Assembly: GCA_046565785.1 (NCBI GenBank)
Contig: JBKHXZ010000302.1
Location: 1-12,898 of the forward strand
Length of the DNA stretch: 12,898 bases
Direction of reading: 5' to 3'
Origin: DATHWB01 sp046565785
GTDB taxonomy: Bacteria > Actinomycetota > Acidimicrobiia > Spongiisociales > ZC4RG35
Part shown: piece by piece, positions 7,406 to 12,879 of the stretch
Position numbering within the stretch: the stretch's first letter is position 1
How the letters are laid out: every line of letters starts with the position of its first letter
Program-made: the position numbers and the translations under genes
The notes under the pieces: model-generated
Database searches by the model: none
Told to the model about the DNA's origin: nothing
The model's input: the letters and a program-made list of their open reading frames with translations, nothing else

Positions 7406-7944
7406 CGGTTACGCCAGGCCGGCGAACAGGATCCGCCCGGTGCCGGACGGCCGCGTGATCCTCCGAGCCGACGGGGTTCCCGACATCCGCCGCAACCAAC
7501 ATCGACTGCTCGGTCAGCTGGCGGGACGTACTCGACCCGTCGTTCGACTGCGATCGCCATACACAGCTTCTGAGGACCACCGACCCGGCACGACCGGTGG
7601 CAGACGTGCTGGTCGATCAGCGGATCCTCGCCGCATTCGGCAACGCAGATCGCAACGAGATCCTGTTCCTGGAGCGGCACCATCCGTCGCGACCGGTGGG
7701 CGTACTCGACGAGAACGAACGACTCGATCTGGCTCGGCGCGCCGTTCGGTTGATGAACGCCAACGTAACGAACGGGGTCCGGGTCACCACCCGGGACGCA
7801 CGACGCCCCACCTGGGTGAACGGACGGAGTGGGAAGCCGTACCGGAAGTGCGGGACAGCCATCGAGTCGTCCCATCTCGGGACGCCGCCCCGCATAACCT
7901 TCTGGTGTCCGATGTGCCAGGTCGCAGGCAGTCCCGGTCGTTAG
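7392..7944 (+). pseudogene. nei2: Decayed nei2-type DNA glycosylase/AP lyase (Fpg/Nei family)
   Basis: Remains of a Nei/Fpg-family enzyme, which excises oxidised bases and cuts at abasic sites. The 5' part, from the ATG at 7392 and overlapping lhr by 14 bases, reads MPEGDGYARPANRIRPVPDG, the family N-terminus with catalytic Pro2 and Glu3. It continues to about 7520. A different frame then carries RDVLDPSFDCDRHTQLLRTT, followed by LVDQRILAAFGNADRNEILF and the zinc-finger end CGTAIES and WCPMCQ, to the TAG at 7942-7944. About 80 codons expected in between are absent; they would hold the catalytic Lys loop and the SHL-MDG-like core. The C-terminal frame is closed upstream by a TGA at 7456 and has no start before the GTG at 7597. 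The finger also lacks its first cysteine (GKPYRKCG where GKPCRRCG is usual). lhr-nei2 adjacency is known from mycobacteria. An active enzyme is very unlikely. Confidence 0.85.
7597..7944 (+). CDS. Surviving C-terminal reading frame of the broken nei2 gene
   Basis: This is the only intact frame left inside the nei2 remnant: 115 codons from a GTG. It covers the helix-two-turn-helix region (DQRILAAFGN, EILFLERHHP) and the degenerate zinc finger (YRKCG, then CPMC). In Fpg/Nei enzymes this half binds DNA but has no catalytic residues. The family homology begins about 25 codons before the GTG, so the start is only the first one available, not a natural one. A gene caller may report it as a small zinc-finger protein or a Nei fragment. 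Whether it is translated is unknown; I see no ribosome binding site. It is listed separately only so that this frame is not mistaken for a new gene. Confidence 0.4.
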   Translation: MADVLVDQRILAAFGNADRNEILFLERHHPSRPVGVLDENERLDLARRAVRLMNANVTNGVRVTTRDARRPTWVNGRSGKPYRKCGTAIESSHLGTPPRITFWCPMCQVAGSPGR

Positions 7945-7958
7945 GATCAGACCCAGAC

Positions 7959-7980
7959 GCCAGGGAGGAGGTCCCCTGGC
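7959..7980 (+). promoter_or_regulatory. Leader hairpin with AGGAGG in its loop, before the 7997 gene
   Basis: Bases 7959-7965 (GCCAGGG) pair perfectly with 7974-7980 (CCCTGGC), leaving the loop AGGAGGTC. The loop contains a perfect Shine-Dalgarno sequence, but the ATG at 7997 is 25 nt beyond it, too far for normal use. A TAGGAT box at 7942-7947, on the nei2 stop codon, could start a transcript near 7954 with this hairpin at its 5' end. An RNA-stability or translation-control role is possible but unproven. Confidence 0.35.
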
Positions 7981-7996
7981 CGGATCGGAGACCGCG

Positions 7997-8674
7997 ATGG
8001 GTGAAGTGCCGACCGTCGTGCACGGTCTGGCTGGCCATGACGCCGCCACACCGGCACCGGTCCAACTCGGTCCACGCGAGGTGGTCGAGGGAAAGATGTT
8101 CGCCCACCCCGACCACATCGCCTCGGACCGCATCACCCTCTGTCTGTTGATCCGCGACGTCCAGCGTCGCCTCGCCGGTACTTCGGGTCCGGTAGAAGTG
8201 TGGGAACCCTCGCCCGAGCAGTGGTATCGCCACGTGATCATCCCCCGGCCGGACGCGTTCAAGTCTCACCAACGTTTGACGGTGGTCGGCTTCTTCGGTC
8301 GCAAGCGTGACTCGGTGCCACTCGAAGTCGCCCGAGCGATCCAGGATCTGAGCGCCGAACTCGACCGGCGCATCTACCAGGTGCCCGCAGTCCTGTCGTA
8401 CTCCACCCATCTCCTGGTCGACGAGAACAACTACGCCAACCTGGTCCTGATGGACTCCGAAGACGCCATCGGGACTTGGCGCAACATCGCCCCCCACCCG
8501 CTGGCGGCGGGCCCGGTGTCACGCAGGTACTACGCCTTCGTGCGGATCTACCACGGCGCGATCGACACCTCGCAGATGGCGGTTGAAGGTGCCGTGCGCC
8601 TCCACCGCGTGAAATACTGGGACTACCGGTCGGACCCGACCTGGACAGCCCACCGCGAGCTGGCTGTGGTTTGA
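7997..8674 (+). CDS. Conserved-looking hypothetical protein, first gene of a three-gene run
   Basis: I do not recognise this 225-residue protein. It has no signal peptide and no membrane segment, so it is predicted to be cytosolic. The first 30 residues look disordered. From about 35 on it is a mixed alpha/beta protein with hydrophobic strands (RLTVVGFFGRKR, about 93-104; ANLVLMDSE, 147-155; YYAFVRIYHGAI, 178-189). It is rich in aromatic and His residues (WYRHVIIP, STHLL, YWDYRSDPTW). The order of strand, helix, strand and a late HG turn could fit a dimeric alpha/beta barrel of the monooxygenase-like type, but this is a guess. The ATG has a GGAG 7-8 nt upstream. Its stop codon overlaps the TTG start of the next gene (TTGA), which points to translational coupling and a shared function with the PhnD-like protein. 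Confidence 0.83.
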   Translation: MGEVPTVVHGLAGHDAATPAPVQLGPREVVEGKMFAHPDHIASDRITLCLLIRDVQRRLAGTSGPVEVWEPSPEQWYRHVIIPRPDAFKSHQRLTVVGFFGRKRDSVPLEVARAIQDLSAELDRRIYQVPAVLSYSTHLLVDENNYANLVLMDSEDAIGTWRNIAPHPLAAGPVSRRYYAFVRIYHGAIDTSQMAVEGAVRLHRVKYWDYRSDPTWTAHRELAVV

Positions 8675-9363
8675 CGATCACGATCACCTCTCTGCTCTCC
8701 CCCGCGTCCGATCACCGGGTGGTCCGCCTGGTCGACGACCTCACGGCGGGCGGTCTGCACGCCGGGTTCGTCGACGGGACATGGGAGGAGCGTCATCGAG
8801 CCGTCGTCGACGGACGGGTAGACGCCACCTGGGTGTGTGGACTACTCCACGTCGATCTGCAGGCGACCTCGGACTGGCCACTTCAGGTCGTGGCAGCACC
8901 CCGCTCCGAGACATCACCTCACGCTCCTGAATACTTCGGGCGGATCGTGGTTGCTGCCGGTTCGAGCATCGAACGTTTCGAAGACCTACGAGGGTGTTCG
9001 TTCGCCTTCAACGAACCGGCGTCGCTCTCCGGTTACCGCATGATGCTCGATCACCTCCACCAGATGGGCGCCGACCTCGGATTCTTCGCCCGAACGGTGG
9101 CGAGCGGCTCCCACCTCGAATCGATCCGGCTGGTGAGCTCAGGTGAGGTGGACTGCGCCATCATCGACTCGATGGTCATCGACGACGTCTCCCCGCCCGG
9201 GGTCCGTGTGGTGGAGAAGGTCGGTCCGTATCCGGCGCCGCCGCTGGTGGCCCGACCGTCCGTGGCACCCATCCTCGCCGAGGCCGCCCCGACGGCGGGC
9301 TGGGCTGCGATGACCGAATCGGCGTACGACCGGTTGCGGAGACCGCCGCACACGGCCAGGTAG
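8671..9363 (+). CDS. PhnD-like (PhnD/SsuA superfamily) substrate-binding protein without a signal peptide
   Basis: A 230-residue protein of the periplasmic-binding-protein-II type, nearest in style to PhnD, the phosphonate-binding component of ABC importers. Signature segments are EYFGRIVVAAGSSIERFEDL (about 87-106), FAFNEPASLSGY (111-122, where PhnD proteins have FAFNDPNSLSGY) and a stretch near 146-166 ending in GEVDCAIID. The N-terminus (MTITITSLLS) goes straight into the first strand; there is no signal peptide or lipobox, and no permease or ATPase gene is nearby. It is therefore probably not a transport component. It may act as a cytosolic ligand sensor, or use the fold for another purpose. 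The ligand is unknown. The TTG start overlaps the upstream stop by four bases. Members of this superfamily also include SsuA-like proteins for sulfonates and other small anions, so phosphonate should not be assumed. Confidence 0.85.
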   Translation: MTITITSLLSPASDHRVVRLVDDLTAGGLHAGFVDGTWEERHRAVVDGRVDATWVCGLLHVDLQATSDWPLQVVAAPRSETSPHAPEYFGRIVVAAGSSIERFEDLRGCSFAFNEPASLSGYRMMLDHLHQMGADLGFFARTVASGSHLESIRLVSSGEVDCAIIDSMVIDDVSPPGVRVVEKVGPYPAPPLVARPSVAPILAEAAPTAGWAAMTESAYDRLRRPPHTAR

Positions 9364-9366
9364 CGT
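9361..9366 (+). promoter_or_regulatory. -10-like box before the DUF4032 gene
   Basis: TAGCGT fits TANNNT, overlaps the TAG stop of the preceding gene and ends 8 nt before the GTG at 9375. It may allow a separate leaderless transcript of the third gene. Since the TA comes from a stop codon, chance is a real alternative. Confidence 0.3.
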
Positions 9367-9374
9367 TTCGAGAC

Positions 9375-10580
9375 GTGCCCCCCGAACTGACGATACGCGC
9401 CGGCCATCCCGACTTTCTCGACCTGCCCTGGGAACAGTCACTGGCCGATTGGGAAATCGACAACATCGTCGAACTCCCAAAGGGGATCTCCCGTCACGAA
9501 GTGCGGTTCGTGCAGTACCCGCAAGGCGTGTACGCCATCAAGGAACTCCCCACCCGGGCGGCTCGCCAGGACTACACGGTGCTACGCACGCTGGAGTCCT
9601 TCGGTGGGCCGGCGGTCCGTCCGGTGGGACTGGTCGAACGCCGACACCCGGATCGGCACAGTGAGCTGTCCGCCGCGCTCATCACCGCCTACGAGCCGTT
9701 CTCGTTTTCCTACCGAGAGTTGGTGCAGGGCCACGGGTTCGGAGGGCGGCGAAACCAGATGCTCGACGCCTTCGCCGGGCTGCTGGTCGAACTCCACCTG
9801 GCGGGCGTTTTCTGGGGCGACTGTTCACTCTCCAACGTCCTGTATCGGTTCGACGCCGAGGCGATAGAGACGGTCATGGTCGATGCAGAAACCGCGGTGG
9901 TCTACGGCGAAGGGAAGCTGACCGACGGCCGGCGCACCGAAGACATCGAGATCATGATCATCAACGTCGCCGGCGGGATGGCAGACATCGCCGCCTCCAA
10001 CGACATCGACCTCGACGACGCCGACCTCAGCTTGGGTGAGGACATCGCCGACCGGTATTACGCACTGTGGAACGAACTGAATGCCGAACCGACGATCCGG
10101 GCGGACGAGCGCTATCAGATTCGCAACCGGATCGCCCGCCTGAACGAGTTGGGCTTCAACGTCGACGAGGTGGACCTCGTCCCTCAGGACGAGGGCGGCT
10201 CGAAGCTGAAGCTCAAGCTGCGGGTAGGCGGACGGACCTTCCACATGAACCGACTGAAGGAGCTGACCGGGATCGAAGCGCTGGAGCACCAGGCGCGCCA
10301 ACTCCTGTCGGATCTGTATTACTTCCAGGCCAACCGCGGGGTGACCAGCCCCACCGGCAAGAACGTTGCCGCCGTCCAGTGGCGGGTGTCGGTCTTCGAA
10401 CCGATGATGGAACAGCTCCGCCAGCTCGAAGGCGTGGTCGACCCGATCCAGGCGTACTGCGACCTCCTCCTCCACCGATATGTGATGTCGGAGGGATTCG
10501 GCCACGACGTCGGCATCGAGGCGGCGATGGAGGACTGGCTCGCCCGCGGCCGCCCCGGCTACCCCCTCCCCGAGGAGTGA
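9375..10580 (+). CDS. DUF4032 / InaA-type lipopolysaccharide-kinase-like protein
   Basis: A 401-residue protein of the actinobacterial DUF4032 family, which carries a kinase-like domain related to the LPS (WaaP/InaA) kinases. Kinase features seen are the Lys in VYAIKELP (K56), the catalytic loop HLAGVFWGDCSLSNVLYRF with D149 and N154, and the metal-binding Asp in VMVDAETA (D170, in place of DFG). The domain spans about residues 38-215. The C-terminal part (about 220-390) is helical and charged, and includes KLKLKLRVGGRTFHMNRLKE and a tail ending YPLPEE; this is the DUF4032 region. Actinobacteria have no LPS, so the natural substrate is unknown. The length is typical for the family and all catalytic positions are kept, so phosphotransfer is plausible. 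It starts 11 nt after the PhnD-like gene, so co-transcription is likely. Confidence 0.9.
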   Translation: MPPELTIRAGHPDFLDLPWEQSLADWEIDNIVELPKGISRHEVRFVQYPQGVYAIKELPTRAARQDYTVLRTLESFGGPAVRPVGLVERRHPDRHSELSAALITAYEPFSFSYRELVQGHGFGGRRNQMLDAFAGLLVELHLAGVFWGDCSLSNVLYRFDAEAIETVMVDAETAVVYGEGKLTDGRRTEDIEIMIINVAGGMADIAASNDIDLDDADLSLGEDIADRYYALWNELNAEPTIRADERYQIRNRIARLNELGFNVDEVDLVPQDEGGSKLKLKLRVGGRTFHMNRLKELTGIEALEHQARQLLSDLYYFQANRGVTSPTGKNVAAVQWRVSVFEPMMEQLRQLEGVVDPIQAYCDLLLHRYVMSEGFGHDVGIEAAMEDWLARGRPGYPLPEE

Positions 10581-10730
10581 CGACGCATGTTGATCGTCGC
10601 CAGCGTCGACACCTTCGCACACCTCTCGGCCCTAGGCAGAGTCGATTCCGGTCTTCCGACCACCCGAGTTCCTTCGGGACCTGGAGGCGTTCGACTGACT
10701 CGACGGCGGACTCGGCGGAGGGTCTGGCCG

Positions 10731-11504
10731 CTACGCCAGTGAGCCGGAGGCGCCGCTGACGCCTCCGTCGACGGGGAGAACCACGCCGGTGATCCAGCTG
10801 GCCTGGTCGGAGACGAGGAAGGTGATCGCCGCCGCCACGTCTTCGGGCACTCCCAGCCGGTTCAGCGGATGGGTACGGGCCGCGGCTTGCTCATCCTGCC
10901 ACAGCAACTCCGACAGCTTGGTCTTGACGATGGCCGGGGCAACCGCGTTCACCCGCACCTTGGGGGCCAGTTCGAAGGCGAGCTGATGGGTGAGGTGGAT
11001 GAGCGCAGCCTTGGACACGTTGTAGGCGCCGATCACCGGGCTGGGCCGCAGGCCACCCACCGACGCGACATTGACGATGCTGCCACCGTGCTGCTCCATC
11101 CACGCCTTGCAGGCGTAGCGGGACCAGACGAGCGGTGCTCGCTGGTTCACCTGCCAGGTCTTGTCGATGGCGCCCATGTCGACATCGAGAATCGGACCAC
11201 CCGACGGATTTGTCCCGGCATTGTTCACCAGAATGTCGACACGACCGAAGCGGGCAAGCGTCTCGGTGACCGTACGTTCGGCGTCGGCGTCGTCGTCGGC
11301 CCGGGCGGCCAGTGCCAACACTCGGTCAGGCCCGAAGCCAGCCTCGGCGAGTTCGTCGGCCGCCGCCTCCACGTTCTCGGTTCGACGCGACGTGATCGTC
11401 ACCCCGTCAGCTCCGCTTTCCAACAGCATGCGGGCGGTGGCGAGTCCGATGCCGCGGGTCGCCCCGGTGACGATGGCCACTTGGCCGTCGAGTCTCACTT
11501 CCAT
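10731..11504 (-). CDS. Short-chain dehydrogenase/reductase (classical SDR)
   Basis: A 257-residue NAD(P)-dependent oxidoreductase with a complete classical SDR set: the cofactor loop TGATRGIG (13-20), NNAG (94-97), Asn120, Ser148 in NVASVGG, and the Tyr161-x3-Lys165 pair in YNVSK. The late PVDGG turn is also present. Arginines after the second strand (TSRR, about 38-41) favour NADP(H) over NAD(H). Substrate specificity cannot be read from the sequence; similar proteins are annotated 3-oxoacyl-ACP reductase, glucose dehydrogenase or simply SDR. The ATG at 11504 has a good AGGAG site (11515-11511) with 6 nt spacing. That site overlaps the stop codon of the upstream flavin reductase gene, so the two are translated from one message. 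The gene is convergent with the DUF4032 gene. Confidence 0.95.
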   Translation of the reverse strand: MEVRLDGQVAIVTGATRGIGLATARMLLESGADGVTITSRRTENVEAAADELAEAGFGPDRVLALAARADDDADAERTVTETLARFGRVDILVNNAGTNPSGGPILDVDMGAIDKTWQVNQRAPLVWSRYACKAWMEQHGGSIVNVASVGGLRPSPVIGAYNVSKAALIHLTHQLAFELAPKVRVNAVAPAIVKTKLSELLWQDEQAAARTHPLNRLGVPEDVAAAITFLVSDQASWITGVVLPVDGGVSGASGSLA

Positions 11505-11514
11505 CCCATACTCC

Positions 11515-12012
11515 TCAGTGCCCGCCGCGTTTGACGCCGCCGTACTTCATCCGGGTGTCACTCACCGCTGCTGCCCGCTGCTCTTCGTCGACGACATCGG
11601 CATCGACGATCTCTCCCACGAACAGCGTATGAGTGCCGAAGTCGTGCGACGAGCGGACTTCGCAATCCATCCACGCGATGGCCTGTTCGAAGATCGGGGC
11701 TCCTGTCCGCCCCTCCCGGATGGGGAACCCGTTCAACGTCATGCCGTCTTTCGTGGCCGGCTTCGAGAACTTCACGAACGGCCGAGTGTCTTCGGAAGAC
11801 CACAGGTTGACGGTGAACGATCCGCCCTCAGTGATGAGGCGATGCGTCACCGCAGAATTGTCCACCCCGACACCGATCAGTACCGGCTCCATCGACAGTT
11901 GGGTGACCCACGAGGTGGTCATCGCGTTCCACTCGTCTCCTGCCCGCGATCCAACCAGCGCTAGCGCGTTTGGGATCCTCCAGGTGACCTTGTTGAGGAT
12001 GGCGTCGTCCAT
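11515..12012 (-). CDS. Flavin reductase family protein (FMN-binding split barrel)
   Basis: A 165-residue protein of the flavin reductase-like domain family. Such proteins use NAD(P)H to reduce FMN or FAD for a partner monooxygenase, or bind flavin for other redox work. The family pattern is clear: WRIPNALALVGSRAGDEWNA then MTTSWVTQLSMEPVLIGVGV (flavin-binding strand and loop), SFTVNLWSS, FVKFSKPATKDG, and the late THTLFVGEIVDADV, where a conserved His precedes the strand. The C-terminal YGGVKRGGH is also seen in this family. The frame stays open far upstream (to 12837) across the stress-protein gene and the repeats, but that part is a non-coding shadow. The ATG at 12012 is supported by the fold and by a TACCCT box just upstream. 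It is the first gene of a two-gene operon with the SDR. No monooxygenase partner is in view. Confidence 0.93.
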   Translation of the reverse strand: MDDAILNKVTWRIPNALALVGSRAGDEWNAMTTSWVTQLSMEPVLIGVGVDNSAVTHRLITEGGSFTVNLWSSEDTRPFVKFSKPATKDGMTLNGFPIREGRTGAPIFEQAIAWMDCEVRSSHDFGTHTLFVGEIVDADVVDEEQRAAAVSDTRMKYGGVKRGGH

Positions 12013-12020
12013 GGTCTCCG

Positions 12021-12026
12021 AGGGTA
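12021..12026 (-). promoter_or_regulatory. -10-like box before the flavin reductase gene
   Basis: On the minus strand TACCCT fits TANNNT and ends 8 nt before the ATG at 12012. A GGAG between the box and the ATG could also serve as a weak ribosome site, so leaderless start is not certain. Confidence 0.35.
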
Positions 12027-12054
12027 GGCGGCGCGGCTGCCTCCGTCGCCGGCC

Positions 12055-12060
12055 TAATGT
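12055..12060 (+). promoter_or_regulatory. -10 box for leaderless transcription of the stress-protein gene
   Basis: TAATGT fits TANNNT and ends 6 nt before the GTG at 12067, the same distance as before lhr. No Shine-Dalgarno site is present and no -35 box is obvious. It lies in the 54-bp divergent region shared with the flavin reductase gene. Confidence 0.5.
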
Positions 12061-12066
12061 CGCCCG

Positions 12067-12567
12067 GTGCACATTCTGATCGCCACGACCGGCGTGTTGC
12101 CGCCGGCTCCGAGCGCCGACCTGTGCCGGCGCCTCCTCCCCGAGGACGGAAACGTCACGGTGATGACCGTCATCGAGGTGCCCCGGACGTTCCTCGAGTC
12201 GATGGACGAGGACGAGCGTCGCTCGTTCCTGGATCACGGAGATTGGCAGACCGACACCGCAGAAATGAAGACGCTCTCCTATCTCGAGGAGCGAGGCCGG
12301 AGAGTGGTGGAACCGGTAGTGGCAGCGCTGCGGGCACGAGGCATCGAACCTCACATCACGTTCGTAGAAGGACCCGACCCAGCCGATGCGATCGTGACCA
12401 CCGCCCTCGACCTCAGCGCCGACATCGTGATGATGGGATCCACTCGCCGCCTGTTCACCGAACAGGCCTGGACCAGCGTGTCTGCCCGGGTGATGGAACG
12501 CACCCACTGTCCCCTGGTCCTCGTCCCCGCCCACCGCACCGAAGATCCCGAGCGCGACGAGAGCTGA
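12067..12567 (+). CDS. Universal stress protein (UspA family) with altered nucleotide motif
   Basis: A 166-residue single-domain UspA-fold protein. It opens with the family strand MHILIATTG, continues with NVTVMTVIEVP, then has a helical middle, and ends with DLSADIVMMGSTRRLF and SVSARVMERTHCPLVLVP, a very typical Usp C-terminus. ATP-binding members have G-x2-G-x9-G-(S/T) here. In this protein only the first Gly (G124) is kept; the second position is Arg127, and the SVS turn (137-139) lacks its Gly and sits one residue closer. It probably belongs to the class that does not bind ATP, or binds it weakly. Residues 45-75 are acidic and may form a lid or dimer surface. The GTG start has a -10 box 6 nt upstream and no ribosome site. 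The gene is divergent from the flavin reductase-SDR operon and is followed by the hairpin repeat tract. Confidence 0.92.
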   Translation: MHILIATTGVLPPAPSADLCRRLLPEDGNVTVMTVIEVPRTFLESMDEDERRSFLDHGDWQTDTAEMKTLSYLEERGRRVVEPVVAALRARGIEPHITFVEGPDPADAIVTTALDLSADIVMMGSTRRLFTEQAWTSVSARVMERTHCPLVLVPAHRTEDPERDES

Positions 12568-12618
12568 GGGGGCCGTCCGCGAAGGAACGTGGACCAACGA
12601 GCTCGCTCCGCTCGCGGT

Positions 12619-12640
12619 GCCCCCCTGGCCCGCCGGGGGC
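12619..12640. repeat. Hairpin repeat 1
   Basis: GCCCCC (12619-12624) pairs with GGGGGC (12635-12640) around a 10-nt loop. It is the most divergent member of the set and lacks the CGCTTCGC loop. Confidence 0.5.
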
Positions 12641-12644
12641 GGGC

Positions 12645-12678
12645 CTGTCCCCCCCATCGCTTCGCTCCGGGGGGACAG
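12645..12678. repeat. Hairpin repeat 2
   Basis: CTGTCCCCCC (12645-12654) pairs perfectly with GGGGGGACAG (12669-12678), a 10-bp stem. The 14-nt loop contains ATCGCTTCGCTCC. Confidence 0.7.
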
Positions 12679-12707
12679 AGGGAGGGGAAATCTTCCTCGA
12701 GATTCTC

Positions 12708-12735
12708 TCCCCCCAGCGCTTCGCATCGGGGGGGA
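12708..12735. repeat. Hairpin repeat 3
   Basis: TCCCCCC (12708-12714) pairs with GGGGGGA (12729-12735). The loop is AGCGCTTCGCATCG. The right arm is followed by CAG, as in repeat 2. Confidence 0.65.
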
Positions 12736-12758
12736 CAGACTGCAGAGGGGCCTCATTC

Positions 12759-12787
12759 TCTCCCCCCAGCGGAGCGCTGGGGGGAGA
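12759..12787. repeat. Hairpin repeat 4, perfect 12-bp stem
   Basis: TCTCCCCCCAGC (12759-12770) pairs perfectly with GCTGGGGGGAGA (12776-12787), leaving the 5-nt loop GGAGC. This is the most stable structure of the tract and could act as a transcription terminator, although no T run follows. Confidence 0.75.
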
Positions 12788-12856
12788 CAGCCGAGCGCAG
12801 CGAGGCAGAGGGGGGCCGTCCCTGAGAGATGGTTCACGAGTTCGGCTCGCTCACCA

Positions 12857-12879
12857 CCCCCCGACGCTTCGCTGGGGGG
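12857..12879. repeat. Hairpin repeat 5
   Basis: CCCCCC (12857-12862) pairs with GGGGGG (12874-12879). The loop GACGCTTCGCT shares the CGCTTCGC core with repeats 2 and 3. Confidence 0.6.

Noticed and set aside
7317..8150. Plus-strand frame of 277 codons through the nei2 remnant
   Set aside because: Only the part from 7392 to about 7520 resembles Nei. The rest is Arg/Pro-rich out-of-frame reading over the Nei C-terminal half and the next gene.
7150..8262. Minus-strand frame of 370 codons across lhr end, nei2 remnant and the 7997 gene
   Set aside because: It crosses three plus-strand genes and shows no recognisable family pattern.
10587..10742. Small plus-strand frame of 51 codons (starting MLIVASVDTF) between the DUF4032 and SDR genes
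   Set aside because: No ribosome site of note, an Arg-rich tail, and overlap with the SDR 3' end. Another frame gives PPEFLRDLEAFD then stop, so a frameshifted gene remnant is conceivable but too weak to call.
10745..10767. 8-bp stem hairpin (CGGAGGCG / CGCCTCCG) considered as a terminator between convergent genes
   Set aside because: It lies inside the SDR coding end, has no T run on either strand, and its bases are explained by Gly/Ser/Ala codons.
12013..12837. Upstream extension of the flavin reductase frame (275 more codons)
   Set aside because: It runs antisense to the stress-protein gene and through the hairpin repeats, with Pro/Arg/Ser-rich sequence lacking family similarity.
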